This document shows positions 10,782 through 21,885 of a stretch of 64,000 bases of DNA, one piece after another. Origin of the DNA: Rhodoblastus sp963748385 (GTDB taxonomy: Bacteria; Pseudomonadota; Alphaproteobacteria; Rhizobiales; Beijerinckiaceae); the NCBI GenBank assembly GCA_963748385.1, contig CAVVIQ010000015.1:118330-182329 (forward strand). The letters run 5' to 3'. The notes beneath the pieces were generated by a model that saw only the letters and a list, made by a program, of their open reading frames with translations, did not search any database and was not told where the DNA came from. The translations under genes were made by a program, and so were the position numbers. Numbering within the stretch: position 1 is the stretch's first letter; each line of letters begins with the position of its first letter.

Positions 10782-11688
10782 TCAGGCGCCAGCCAGTTTC
10801 GCCGCGCGAAGCGTGTTGGCCATCAGCATGGCGATGGTCATGGGGCCGACCCCGCCCGGCACCGGAGTGATCGCGCCGGCGACGTCCAGCGCCTCGTCGA
10901 GCGCCACGTCGCCGACGAGGCGCGTCTTGCCGGGTTCGGCCCCGGGAACGCGGTTGATCCCGACGTCGATCACCAGCGCCCCCGGCTTGATCCAGTCGCC
11001 CCGGATCATCTCGGGCCGCCCGACCGCCGCGACCAGAATGTCGGCCCGCCGCGCGACGGAAGGCAGGTCGCGGGTGCGCGAATGGGCGATGGTGACGGTG
11101 GCGTTCTTCGACAGCAGCAGTTGCGCCATCGGCTTGCCGACAATGTTGGAGCGCCCGATGATCACCGCCTCGGCGCCGGAAATGTCTCGCTGAAGCGCCT
11201 TCGCCGCCTCCTCGATCAGCACCATGGCGCCGGCCGGGGTGCAGGGCATCAGCGCCCGCTCGGTCAGCCCGGTCGCCAGCAGGCCGACATTGACCGGATG
11301 GAAGCCGTCCACGTCCTTTTCCGGCGCGATGGTCTCCAGCACTTTTGTGGAGTCGATACCCGCCGGCAGCGGCAATTGCACGAGAATCCCGTGGATCGCC
11401 GGATCCGCGTTGAGCGTCTGCACCAGACGCGATCAGCTCGGCTTGGCAGGTCGTCGCCGGCAGGTCGTGCTGCACCGAATGAAAGCCGCAGAAATGGGCC
11501 GCCCTGCCCTTGGATTTGACATAGACCTGGCTTGCCGGATCCTCGCCCACCAGCACCACGGCAAGGCCCGGCTTGGTCTTCATGCCGGCGGCTTCGCCCG
11601 CCACGCGCTCCAGCACCGCCGCCGACGCGGCCTTGCCGTCGATCAGCAGCGCCTTCTTGCCCGAGGGTTTTATGATGGTCTGGCTCAT
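10782..11688 (-). CDS. folD: Bifunctional methylenetetrahydrofolate dehydrogenase/cyclohydrolase (frameshifted)
   Basis: FolD interconverts methylene-, methenyl- and formyl-tetrahydrofolate. The N-terminal half carries the catalytic YVKSK motif. The C-terminal half carries HGILVQLPLP, KDVDGFHP, the NADP-binding GRSNIVGKP and PVPGGVGPMT. The halves are in different frames; deleting one base at about 11427 turns ELIASGADAQ into ELIALVQTLNADPAIHG, the normal FolD sequence, giving about 302 residues. This is a likely sequencing error in a housekeeping gene. The start at 11688 (MSQTIIKPS) has a GGGGAA element upstream. Confidence 0.92.
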
Positions 11689-11752
11689 GCCGCGTTCCCC
11701 GATGATGTTCCGCTTTTGGCAGAGCCGGCGGGGAATGTTAACCCCCCGGCTC

Positions 11753-12623
11753 TCACGCGCGCCAAAGAAATCTCGCGGCGCTGCGCGCGTTTTCCGCCGG
11801 CGCCAGAACCCGCATCGACGGCTTGGCGAAAATATCGCCGTCGAAATCCTCGGGGTCGCCATGGCCGGTCCAGGCCTCGAGACAGAGGAACGGCGCGCCA
11901 AGGCAGTCGACTCGGGACCAGAGCGCGACATGGGGAAAATTCTCCAGCTCCATGCGCAGGCTCGGGCCGCCTTGGGCCGCGAATTCCAGCCCGGTGCTGC
12001 GCGCGTCGAGGAAACACAACGCCTCCTCGAACAGCTCCGACGTGAGAGCCAGCTCGCGGCCGCGCAGCGGAACGGGCCGCCGCCGGGCCGAAAACAGTCC
12101 GCCCGGCGCGATGATGGGAACCTCGGCGCGCTCCTGGGCGTCGAAACGCACGACATGCCCGCCACTTGCGCCGGGCAGCGGCCAGTTGAAGCCCGGATGC
12201 AGGCCGCAGGCGAAGGGCATGGCCGTCGGGCCTTCATTCGTGACGTAGAGAACTATAAGCAATTCATTGTCATTGATTATATATTCCACATCGAGCCGGA
12301 AATCGAAAGGATAGCGCGCGCGCGTCCGCTCGTTGGCGCGCAGCCGCAAAAGGGCGCGGTCTTCCGCCTGTTCGACCGGCAAAAAATCCTCGCCCCGGGC
12401 GAAACCGTGCAGGCCGAGCGGATAGCGCCGGCCGTCCACGAAACGCCGTCGCGCGTCCAGCCGACGACAGGAAAAAGAATCGGCGGCCGATTCGGGCCAG
12501 AATTTTTCGTCGCCGGGCCAGATCAGTTCGTGCCGTCCCGACGCGCCAGCTTTTCAGCTCCGCCCCGCGCAGGGCGATGCGGGCTGTCGTCGTTCCGGAC
12601 GAGATTTCCAATTGCGCGCTCAT
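11753..12623 (-). CDS. Aldose 1-epimerase family protein, LacX-like (frameshifted)
   Basis: A galactose-mutarotase-fold protein. The N-terminus (MSAQLEISSGTTTARIALRGAEL) matches the usual aldose-epimerase opening. The C-terminal two-thirds, from VDGRRYPLGLHGFARG onward, is open to 11753 and includes FACGLHPGFNWPL with the conserved HPGFNWP segment. Between about 12440 and 12530 at least two indels scramble the frame, and LIWPGDEKFWPES can be read in a third frame. Expected length about 290 residues. LacX-like members often act on unknown sugars; no sugar operon is adjacent. Confidence 0.75.
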
Positions 12624-12672
12624 TGTCTAATCATTCCGCCTGCCGAAATTTTTTTCCCACCCAAGTCCTCGC

Positions 12673-13410
<738 letters not shown>

Positions 13411-13795
13411 CCGGACGGCGGCTTCTTTGCCGGAACGCTGCGAAAGCAGGCGATCGGGAACCGATTTCGCCCCAACCGCTGATCGTGCGCATGATTTTCA
13501 GTCCAAAATTCCATTAACGGAATTTCGTTACATGGACAGCTTACGCGCTTGTAAAATCAAGCCCTTCAGGACATCGTTCAACAGTGTACAAACGAATGAA
13601 TATTATGAACTTGACTATTTTATACATTTTTTTAATATTTTTTTCACCTGTCGCTCGCTTTTATTACAGCACTAACGTTACGTAATTTAACATTTTCGTC
13701 TTAATCGCGACCTCCACATTGGCGCCCGGACGGCATTCGGGGACGTCTGGAGCCGTGAATCTCGGGGAGACGGATTTGGTCAACGGGAGACGGCC
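13411..13795. other. AT-rich intergenic region
   Basis: No supported gene lies between the ABC ATPase and the PAS protein. From about 13590 to 13695 the sequence is strikingly AT-rich against the GC-rich background, with runs such as TTTTTTTAATATTTTTTTC and GTTACGTTACGTAATTTAAC. It may hold the promoter of the PAS gene or a nucleoid-protein (H-NS/MucR-like) binding region. I cannot name a specific site. Confidence 0.5.
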
Positions 13796-14365
13796 ATGAA
13801 ACATCGTCTGACGATGGCGCTCTACCAATATTGGCTGGGCGTGCGTTCATCGCTGGCGATTCCCAGCGTCAGGAATATCGAGCGCGCGACGACAGGCGAC
13901 ATATTGCCGAATGTCTTCGTGCTCGAAGGCGCGACGCCGGAAACGCTCACCATCAATTTTTCCGGCGCCATGATGAACCGCATCTGTTCGTCCGACCGGT
14001 TCGGAACGCCTTTTTTCGATCTCTGGAACGAGTGGGACCGTGACGACGTCAGGAATGCGATCCAGACCGTTCTGGCGCTCAAGCTGCCGACGCTGATCGG
14101 CGCCGCCGCCTTTTCAGACGATGAAAAAGCGATCCATTTCGAGGTCTTGCTGCTGCCGTTCCGCAAGAACGTCAACATTCTCGGATCGATCGTTCAGGTC
14201 GACGAAGCGCGCTGGCTCAAGGCGCCGCTCGGCCCTTTGCATGTGACTTCCACCCGCATCCTGCACGCCGAGTTCGAAACGCCGAACCGTCGCTTCGGAA
14301 AAAAGACCTCGCCGCGAGCCGGAAGGCCGACGCTCGTCGTTTACGACGGGCTCAAACGCAAGTAA
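13796..14365 (+). CDS. PAS_5-family sensory/regulatory protein
   Basis: A 189-residue cytosolic protein of the PAS_5 (former DUF1457) family, common in Hyphomicrobiales. Supporting features are the opening YQYWLGVRSSLAIPSVRNIE, the central IxFSGAMMNRICSSDRFGTPF and FDLW, and the VLLLPFRKNVNILGSIVQVD strand near residue 130. Members consist of a single PAS-like domain without an output domain, and their ligand is unknown. It follows the AT-rich leader and is monocistronic. Confidence 0.75.
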   Translation: MKHRLTMALYQYWLGVRSSLAIPSVRNIERATTGDILPNVFVLEGATPETLTINFSGAMMNRICSSDRFGTPFFDLWNEWDRDDVRNAIQTVLALKLPTLIGAAAFSDDEKAIHFEVLLLPFRKNVNILGSIVQVDEARWLKAPLGPLHVTSTRILHAEFETPNRRFGKKTSPRAGRPTLVVYDGLKRK

Positions 14366-14431
14366 TTGCGACAAGCGCCTTGCGTCATCGGCGACCCGTT
14401 TGCCGAAGCGCCGCCGCCGGCCCCGGACTTT

Positions 14432-15175
14432 TCAAGAACGAGCTTCGCCCAGCCGCCGGAGCATGGCGCGGACCTGTTCGGCCGCCGCCGCCAGAACGCC
14501 CGCGTCGCGGCCGCGCAGGACGATCTGGTTGTAATATTTCCCGTCGCGGAAAGAGGGATAGGAGCCGATCGACACTTGCGGAAAGGCCTTGGCGACCGCC
14601 TCCAGCCCGGCGGCGTAGGCGCTTTCGGGAAGGCCATGCGCGTCGATGGATTCGGACAGGATTTTCACGCCATGAACGAGCCTGGGCGCGACATCGTCGA
14701 GCATGGCCTGCATCACCATGGGCACGCCGGCCATGACGATGACATTGCCGATCCAGAATCCCGGCGCCTTGGAAACCGGATTGGCGACCAGCGCCGCGCC
14801 GTGCGGGATGCGCGCCATGCGCCGCCGCGCCTGGTTGAGGTCTTCCGGCTTCATGCGCTCCAGCAGCAAGGCGAGGGCGCGCGGGTCCTCGGAAATGCCG
14901 ACCCCGAAGGCCCTGGCCACCGCGTCGGCGGTGATGTCGTCATGAGTCGGGCCGATGCCGCCGGTGGTGAAGACATAGTCGTGGCGCGCCCGCAAGGCGT
15001 CGAGCGCGGCGACGATTTCGTCCTCGACATCGGGCACAACGCGGATTTCGCGGGTCTCGATGCCGATCTGGAGCAGGTAGCGGGCGATATAATGGCTGTT
15101 GGCGTCGCGCGTGCGCCCCGAAAGGATTTCGTCGCCGATCGCCAGGATGGCCGCGGTGACGCGCCGGTCAGTCAT
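14432..15175 (-). CDS. MoaB/Mog-domain protein, CinA-like
   Basis: A 247-residue protein with the molybdopterin-binding fold of MoaB/CinA: ILAIGDEILSGRTRDANS, FTTGGIGPTHDDITADAV and VIVMAGVP. It corresponds to the N-terminal half of CinA without the C-terminal nicotinamide-mononucleotide deamidase domain, as in many alphaproteobacterial competence/damage-inducible protein A homologues. The start at 15175 (MTDRRVTAAIL) overlaps the 3' end of the upstream methyltransferase gene by 8 bp, implying translational coupling. The role is not established; pyrophosphatase activity on nucleotide conjugates is known for the family. Confidence 0.85.
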   Translation of the reverse strand: MTDRRVTAAILAIGDEILSGRTRDANSHYIARYLLQIGIETREIRVVPDVEDEIVAALDALRARHDYVFTTGGIGPTHDDITADAVARAFGVGISEDPRALALLLERMKPEDLNQARRRMARIPHGAALVANPVSKAPGFWIGNVIVMAGVPMVMQAMLDDVAPRLVHGVKILSESIDAHGLPESAYAAGLEAVAKAFPQVSIGSYPSFRDGKYYNQIVLRGRDAGVLAAAAEQVRAMLRRLGEARS

Positions 15176-16028
15176 CGCCGGATTTCCGCTCGAACATGAC
15201 ATAGACCTTGGTCCGCGCGACGGGGACATAGCCGCGGCTTTCCAGCAGCCCGAGCAGGTCGACCTCCCATTTCGCCGGCGAATAGGCCAGGATCAGGGCG
15301 CGCGGCCACAAAAATTCCGGCTCGGTGGTCAGAAAAGGCTCGAGAACCAGATCCTCGGCGCCCTCGACATCGAGCTTCATCACGTCGATCCGGCGCAGGC
15401 CTTCTTCGCGGACCAAAGTCGCCAGCGATTTGGCCTCGACCATCAGGGAAGCCCCGCCCGTCTCGGCGTTGACGATCCGCATCGAGGTCTGGGCGAGGTC
15501 GCGCGAATTTTCGAACAGGGTGGCGCGGCCATCGATATCGGCCACGGCGCAGGCCAGCGCCTTGACGGTCGCGGCCGGGTTCTGGCCGAGATTGTAAACC
15601 AGCCGCTCGAACAGGACGGGCTGCGGCTCGACCGCCAGGATTTTCGCGCCCGGGCCGGCGCGCAGGGCGACGAACAGGCTGCCGGCGCCGCAGCCCGCGC
15701 CGATGTCCAGGAAGGTCATGCCCGGCGCGATCCGCCCGGCGAGAAAATGGCGCTCCTCGCGGTCGGAAAACTGCGGCGTGAACAGCAGGCGTTTTTCGCA
15801 GGCGTTGTTGCAGGGATAGAGCCGCATGCGCGCTTTCAGCGTCTCCACGGTCACGTCGACCGGGCGGGCGCACAGGCGGCGCAGGCCCATTCGCCGCGCC
15901 AGGATCGCCATCCGCTGGCCGAGCCAGTGCGCGCCAGCCCTGTGGGTGAAACGCAAAAGGGAGCGCAGGGCGCCGCGCGGCCGGTATTGCCCGAAGGGCG
16001 ACAGATCATTGGCGGGAATCGCGCGCAT
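15168..16028 (-). CDS. FkbM-family SAM-dependent methyltransferase
   Basis: Carries the SAM-binding GMTFLDIGAGCGAGSLFVAL and the FkbM signature MKLDVEGAEDLVLEPF, with the conserved ILAVEPQPVLFERLVYNL between. FkbM enzymes O-methylate hydroxyl groups of sugars or polyketides; with the polysaccharide genes nearby on the other strand a sugar substrate is likely but unproven. I used the internal ATG at 16028 (MRAIPANDL); the open frame extends to 16100 with an arginine-rich N-terminus that could also be native. Coupled to the CinA-like gene by an 8-bp overlap. Confidence 0.85.
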   Translation of the reverse strand: MRAIPANDLSPFGQYRPRGALRSLLRFTHRAGAHWLGQRMAILARRMGLRRLCARPVDVTVETLKARMRLYPCNNACEKRLLFTPQFSDREERHFLAGRIAPGMTFLDIGAGCGAGSLFVALRAGPGAKILAVEPQPVLFERLVYNLGQNPAATVKALACAVADIDGRATLFENSRDLAQTSMRIVNAETGGASLMVEAKSLATLVREEGLRRIDVMKLDVEGAEDLVLEPFLTTEPEFLWPRALILAYSPAKWEVDLLGLLESRGYVPVARTKVYVMFERKSGDD

Positions 16029-16308
16029 GGGGAAGGTTCTTACCAGCCGCCGCCCGGCGGGCCAAGTTTTCCGCGCCAAACCGGCGATCGTCGCGGACAT
16101 TCGCCCCCCACCTTTCCCTCCTGCAGCCGCCCTGGCCGCGACGATGTACTTTTTAACCGAGATCTTCTAGTTTGCGACGCGCGCATCCGCGCCCAAGGCC
16201 TCCGGACTGGGCGACGCGAAGGCGCAAAAGACGGTCTTGGAAACGCGATGGGCGCGCGGATCGCCATCGAGCCGGCGGATCGCCGGTTCGAAGTTCAAGG
16301 GAATGCCG

Positions 16309-17195
16309 ATGTCGGTTGAAAAAAGCGGCCATGAATGGATTGCCTGGGCGCCGAACACGCCGCTCGACAATGTCTCCCAGGGCCTCGTCCGTTCCGCCGG
16401 GCTGACCGACGCGCAGATCGCGCAGGCCCTCGCCTAAGCCAGGCCAATGGCGTCAGCTTTCTGACCGCGGCGATCGCGACCGGCCTGGTGACCCGCGAAT
16501 TCGTCCTCACCTCCATCTCCAAGCAATATAATTACCCGATCATCCAGAACGACGCGGCGATGAAGGCTTTCTCCAGGGAGCTTGTCACCGGCCACGAACC
16601 GTTCGGGACATCGGCGGAAAAAATCCGCACCGTCCGCACCTCGATCGTCGGCGGGGCCATCTCCCGCGGCGTTCGCGCCTTCGTCATGGTCGGCGCGCGC
16701 GATGGCCAGGGAACCACTTATCTTGCCGCCAATCTCGCGGTCGCTTTCGCCCAGATGTCGGTCGCCACGCTGCTGGTCGATTCCAATCTGCGCGACCCGC
16801 GCATCGCCGCCATGTTCGGCGTCGATCCCGCCCATGACGGCCTGACCGACGCCCTGCTGACGCGGCGCATCGACTCGCCGCCGATCATCGAGAACGTCCT
16901 GCCCGGCCTTTCCATTCTGCCCTCGGGCGGCATCCCGCCCAATCCGCAGGAACTGCTCTGTTCGTCGGAATTTCTCACCCTGAGCGGCAATCTGCTCAAT
17001 CAATTCGGGATCGTGATCTCCGATTCGCCCAGCGCCATGGATTACAGCGACACCTATATGCTCGCCGCCCGCATCGGCGCGGCGGTCATCGCCGCCCGCC
17101 TGCACCACGCCTCGTTCGAAGACCTCAAGGCCGTCTCCGCCAAGCTCCGCGCCAATCAATGCGAGATCATCGGCACGATCGCGAATTCCTTTTGA
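16309..17195 (+). CDS. CpsD/CapB-like tyrosine-kinase-type ATPase for exopolysaccharide (frameshifted)
   Basis: A cytosolic BY-kinase-type P-loop protein that usually pairs with a Wzz-like co-polymerase to control exopolysaccharide chain export. The A-motif region is VGARDGQGTTYLAANLAVAFA, followed by TLLVDSNLRDPRIAAMFG (Walker A') and IVISDSPSAMDYSD (Walker B). The opening (MSVEKSGHEWIAWAPNTPLDN to QIAQALA) lies in another frame and joins QANGVSFLTAAIATG after a 1-bp indel near 16436. ATG 16309 has AAGG about 8 bp upstream. No tyrosine-rich tail is seen, so autophosphorylation is doubtful. The GT2 gene starts 12 bp downstream. Confidence 0.8.
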
Positions 17196-17207
17196 GCGGC
17201 GCTGGAT

Positions 17208-18260
17208 ATGGGGCAGGAAACGGCAAGGGCGGAAACTGGCGCGATCCTCGACGTTTCCGCAGCCGCCGGCGCGCCGCTGATTTCAGTCGTCATCCCGCAT
17301 TACAACGATCTCGATAATCTGAGGCTCTGTCTTTCCCTGCTGGAAAGGCAGACCCTGCCGCGAAGCCGCTTCGAGATCGTCGTGGCCGACAATAATTCCG
17401 CCTGCGGGATCAAGGCGGTGATCGATTTGTGCGGGCCGATGTGAAGGTCGTTCCCGCTCCCGTTCAGGGCGCCGCCGCCGCCCGCAACGCGGCGCTGGAA
17501 GTCGCGCGGGGCGCGATTTACGCCTTTATCGATTCGGACTGCCGCCCGGCCCCGAACTGGCTGGAGGAAGGGCTGAAGGCGCTGGAAAGCACGGATGTCG
17601 TCGGCGGACGGGTCGATGTCGATTTCGCCGACCCGGCCCGGCCGAACGCCGTCGAAGCCTTCGAAGCGGTCTTCGCCTTCGATTTCAAGCGATATATCGA
17701 AAAGGAAGGTTTTACCGGCACTGGCAATATGTTCGTGCGCCGCGCGACCTTCGAACGGGTCGGGTTGTTCCGCAACGGCCTTTCCGAGGACAAGGACTGG
17801 AGCCGGCGGGCCATGGCGATCGGCCTCAAGATCACTTATTGCGGCAATGTGGTCGTCAGCCATCCGGCGCGAAGAAGCTGGGAGGAGCTGGCCAGAAAAA
17901 CGCGGCGCGTGGTGCGGGAAACCGTCGAACTGAAACGCGCCGAAAAAACCGGCGCCGCGCGCCTGGGCGATCTATCTCTTCAAAATCCTGGCTTCTCCCT
18001 TCATTCACGCTTTCAAGGTCATCTTTTCAAGAAAAATTCACGGCGCGGCGCTGAAACTCGCCACGATCGGCGTGCTGTTCAGGCTGCGCTGGAGCCGCGC
18101 CGTCTGGTTTGCGCAAGTTCTTTTGTTGAGGGCGGGGCGACTAAAATCGAATTTTGACCTAGGTTTCGAACGAACGATGACAGATGAAAAAGTTCGGGAA
18201 GCGCAACGAATGGGACAATGCGTCGCCAAACGTGAGGATGAAAATCGAAGACCGGAATAA
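17208..18260 (+). CDS. Family 2 glycosyltransferase (two frameshifts)
   Basis: The N-terminal segment ends the first frame with LISVVIPHYNDLDNLRLCL and EIVVADNNS. The second segment (from about 17440) has AAARNAALEVARG, the DxD-like IDSDCRPAP, GTGNMFVRRATFERVG and GLSEDKDWSRRA, all GT-A signatures. A second break near 17965 moves to AIYLFKILASPFIHAFKVIF and FRLRWSRAVWF, a hydrophobic tail, ending at 18260. Together about 350 residues. It likely adds a sugar to the lipid-linked repeat unit made by this cluster. Each break needs only a single-base change. Confidence 0.75.
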
Positions 18261-18901
18261 GACAATGAAAGAAACCGTCGCGGCGCGGAGAACCAGAAAA
18301 CAAGGCGACGATCGTCAGCTCGCAAATGGCCGCGACCAGAAGCGCCATCCTCGCGCGCTCGATGCTCATCTGGGCGAGCATTGCTCATGATGCGCCATGC
18401 CGAACGCTATGCGTCGCGCCTTCTACACGCCGCGGTGCGATCTGAAATGTCAGCGTCTCGTCCATGGCGTCCAGGAGAAGTCGATCGCAAATGACGGCTC
18501 TCCGCTTCTGCGCATTCGCTTCCGCAAATGGGGCAACTTGAAGCCGCCGGCGTGGTCAGCCTAGCGCGGCGGACAAGGCGGCGGAAGGAGACCTTCTGGA
18601 ATTTGCAGTCGAAAACGGGCTCGGCATGACGCCGGAGATCATGTTCTTTTGCCATCTCCTCGCCAGGCAATGGAATAGGGAACGCAGCGTTATTGTCAGA
18701 TGGCGGCTCGTCCGACGCCTCGCCGGATTTTTTTTCTCGAATGCGATCTCGATGTGCTAGACAGCGCCAGAATGGTGTTTTGATCAAGCCCAAAAACCCG
18801 CGGAGGAATTTTGCCAGACGCACGCGACCTAGCGCTGGGCTATAACAAGAATTGAAATTACCCGTCGTCGACATCGTTAAATTAGTCGATCTCGGCGAGG
18901 C
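18261..18901. other. Unassigned stretch in polysaccharide cluster
   Basis: No open frame here shows a recognisable domain on either strand. Short readable pieces such as FAVENGLGMTPEIMFFCHLL near 18600 suggest a further gene broken by frequent indels, consistent with the damaged genes to its right, but I cannot identify a family. Low-complexity shadows on the minus strand have no support. Confidence 0.4.
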
Positions 18902-20045
18902 TTGCTGTTTCAGATCGAACCCATTGGCGATTGGGCGAAGAACGAACTGATCATTTCCGTTGCCTATTTCGTAAAAATCGAAAAAAGCGCCACGCCCCGC
19001 GCGCGCGCGGCGAAACGAAAATGCGTCGTCTCGGACCTCGACAATACACTTTGGAAAGGCATCCTGATCGAGGATGGCCTGGACGCCCTGGACTAATCGT
19101 TCCGCTGTCTCTCTCATTCGAGGAATTCGATGGTGCGGCGTTCTGCAATCTATCGCGAGCAAGAATAACCCGGAAGACGCGCTCGCCGCATTGGAGAAAT
19201 CGGCATTCGCGACTATTCCTAGCGCCGCAAATCGGATGGACGCCGAAAAGCCAGGCGCTTGCCGTGATCGCAAAAATCCTCACTCGGCGTCGATTCCTTC
19301 GCTTTCATCGACGATCAGGCTTTCGAACGCGCCGAAGTCGCCTCCGCCCATCCGAATGTCTCGATCTGATCGCGAAAACGAAATCGAAAAAATGCGCGTG
19401 GCGGATGATTCGACGTTCCGGCGACGCCGGAAGCTGCGAGCGACGCCAAATGAACCGCGACGAAGAGCGCCGCCAGGTCGTGCTCGAATTCCTGTGGCGA
19501 TCGTTCGCCGCCTTCCTCAAGGCCTGCGACATTCGCCTGACGATCGCGATGCTTAAGCCGGAGAATATCGATCGCGTTTTCGAACTGTCCAGCGCACCAA
19601 TCAATCGAATTACGCCAGCGCGCCTCTCACATGGCCGAAATCCATGCGCTGCTGGACGATGACGCCCAATTTCGGACGGTGCTGAGTTGCGCCGATCGTT
19701 TCGGAGATCATGGCGTCTCGGCTTCGCTGCGGTGAACGCCGCGACTTTCGCCGTCGAGAACTTTTTCATGAGCTGCCGCGTGCAGAACAAAAAGGTCCAC
19801 AACGCTTTCTTCTTCTGGCTTCAGCGTCACGCCTTGGCGCAGGGAACGGATACACTCTCCGTGCGTTCCAGCGAAACCGCGAAGAACGGCGCCGCCAGCC
19901 TCGCGCTTACCGAAACGCGTTTCGACGCCAAGGGCGACAGCGGCTATCATTCGGCGCCCGACCCGGCGAATTCCCCGACGCCGATCTCGTCGCGGTCCTG
20001 GAACGGACAGAGCTCGGCAAGGAACGCGTACGCTCACGTCTCCTG
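18902..20045 (+). pseudogene. FkbH-like HAD-IIIC protein, heavily frameshifted
   Basis: The FkbH signature is unmistakable but spread over at least six frame changes. It starts with KCVVSDLDNTLWKGILIEDG (HAD motif I) near 19020, then SIASKNNPEDALAALEK near 19150, WTPKSQALAVIAKIL near 19240 and DSFAFIDDQAFERAEV near 19290. It ends with RRQVVLEFLWRSFAAFLKA and IRLTIAMLKPENIDRVFELS near 19480-19590, then AVENFFMSCRVQNKKV near 19755. FkbH proteins load or transfer small acyl units in polyketide or glycan decoration. Whether this is real decay or local base-calling failure cannot be told from one sequence. Confidence 0.7.
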
Positions 20046-20816
20046 AAAAGATCCGAGCGGCGGTCGGCCGTCGCCTCGCCCGTTCCTTTGCGACCCGCAG
20101 CGTCGTCATGCGCAACGACAGGCCGATTGTCAGTTTCTCCTTCGACGATTTTCCGCGCTCCGCCGCGACGATCGGGGTCAGATCTGCTCTGCAGACGCCG
20201 GAGCGACGGGAAGCTTTTACCTCTGTCGGGATTTCGCCGGAAAAGCGGTCGATGGGATTGAATATTTAGCACTGCCGACGACCTTGCGGCGCTGACCAAG
20301 GCGGGCACGAAATCGGCTGCCACACGCCGAAAAGATTCATCTGCCGTCCCATTCGCTCGACGAAATAGACCAAAAATTTCAAGAAAAACAGAGAGTTTAT
20401 CGAGCAGCGCCCTGCCCGGCTACATCGCTTCGACTTTCGCTTATCCATTTGGCGACATGAATTTGCGAACAAAATTTTTCGCGCAAAAAAGCTTTGCCGG
20501 ATGCGGATCGACGATGAGGGAATCAATTAGCAACGTCGATCTCGGGCGTGATCAAGGCCTTCGCCTTGATCCGCCGCAGCCGATCTCGCGAAGGTCAAGG
20601 AGCTGATCGCGCAAACGGTTCGCGCCAAGGGCTGGCTCAACCTCGATACCCATGACGTGAGCGATGAACCCACGGCTGACGGCGCCACGCCCGACCTTCT
20701 TGGCGCGGCGATCCGGGAGGCGCGCGACAAGGGCTGCGACATCACGCCGTCAGGAACGCGCTTGGCGCCATCGCCTTCCGCCCCGCCTCCTGCCGCGCGC
20801 GATAGAGCAAGGAAAA
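20046..20816 (+). pseudogene. Polysaccharide deacetylase (NodB-like), heavily frameshifted
   Basis: Readable pieces follow the order of the NodB/PgdA fold: IVSFSFDDFPRSAATIG with the DD metal motif near 20125, a broken segment near 20190-20260, AGHEIGCHT (the HxxxH region) near 20308, FAYPFGDMN near 20440 and AKGWLNLDTHDVSDEPT near 20620. At least five indels separate them. The protein would de-N-acetylate or de-O-acetylate a surface sugar, fitting the glycosyltransferases around it. Confidence 0.65.
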
Positions 20817-21830
20817 ATGACGCAAGAACGTCGGGCCGCCATTATCGTCGTCGGCTATCGAAACGCCTTCGATATTGCGCAATGCGTCAAATCGCTTCGG
20901 AAAGCCGACGCGGCGTCCATTTTCCATTTCATTGCCGAAAACGGCGGCGAGAAGCTTTCGACGCGGATTTGCCGCCCTGAAAGCCGATGGCGCCATTTCC
21001 ACAATGTCGAATTCTGCAATGCAGATGCGACATTCGCCAGAACCGCTACCTTTTCCTGGACACTCCGCCCCTTCGACCTGAACCTTGCCAAGATGCGGGA
21101 AAACTTTGGCTATGCCGGCGAAATCAACGTCTGGATCGATCACCTCATCGACAATGACGTCTGGATGGGTTCTGGGTTCTCAACCCGGACATTCCCCGCT
21201 CCGGACGCGCTCGAGAACTCGTGCTTATGCCGAAACCAACGGGTCGGCATGGTCGGCAGCCGGCTCTAGGGACCACGATCCGGCTCTCATCTCCTCGCGC
21301 GGCCTGAAATGGCAGCCTTTGGCCGCCAAGAACAACGGGCGTCGACAAATTCGCTTCCGCGGCCTTCAGGCCGGAGCCGGGAAGCGTAAGCGGCGGATCA
21401 ACTCTCCGTCAGGCGCTTCCTTTGATCACGCCGGACTGCATCGAAAAAATCGGTCCTATGCCCGAGTGTTATTTCCTCTATTTCGAGGATCTGGAATGGG
21501 GCATCAAGGCCAAAGCCGCGGCTGGAATCGGCTACGCCAATGACGCCATCGTCCGTCATATCGGGGGAACAACGATCGGATCGGCGGGCGGCCGGAAACA
21601 CAGGTCGCGATCTGGCGGTCTATCTGGATTTCCGCAACCGTTTGCTTTCGTCGGCGTAACTTCCCCATGGCAGCCATGGACCGTTGATTGTCGTTCTCGC
21701 GCGGGCCTTTGAATTCCTGGCGGTCGGCGCTTGGACGGAATTTCCGCGCCGCCCTCGGCGGCTGGATCGCGGGCGTCAAAAGACGAAACCGGCCGCCCGC
21801 CTTTTTGGCGAATCGTCAAAATCTTCCACA
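20817..21830 (+). pseudogene. Family 2 (rhamnosyltransferase-like) glycosyltransferase, frameshifted
   Basis: Begins MTQERRAAIIVVGYRNAFD with an AAGGA element just upstream. Later pieces are KMRENFGYAGEINVWI, then GSRL near 21250, a broken middle, MITPDCIEKIGPMPECYFLY and FEDLEWGIKAKAAAGIGYA near 21430-21540, and IVRHIGGTTIGSA near 21550. That order matches WbbL-type GT2 rhamnosyltransferases, including the catalytic FEDLEW region. The 3' end is unreadable and meets the terminator of the opposing Hint gene. Confidence 0.7.
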
Positions 21831-21832
21831 AA

Positions 21833-21863
21833 CAAAAAAAAGCGGCGCGTGGGACGCGCCGCT
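21833..21863 (-). terminator. Rho-independent terminator of the Hint gene
   Basis: A perfect inverted repeat, AGCGGCGCGT and ACGCGCCGCT with a 3-nt loop (21841-21863), is followed on the minus strand by an uninterrupted run of U residues (21833-21840). It lies 22 bp past the stop of the minus-strand Hint gene and also borders the plus-strand glycosyltransferase. Confidence 0.85.
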
Positions 21864-21885
21864 TCTTGATTTCCGTTCCTTCGCG

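Noticed and set aside
18079..18381. Minus-strand hydrophobic frame over the 3' end of the GT2 gene
   Set aside because: Overlaps the supported plus-strand glycosyltransferase tail and lacks any recognised domain.
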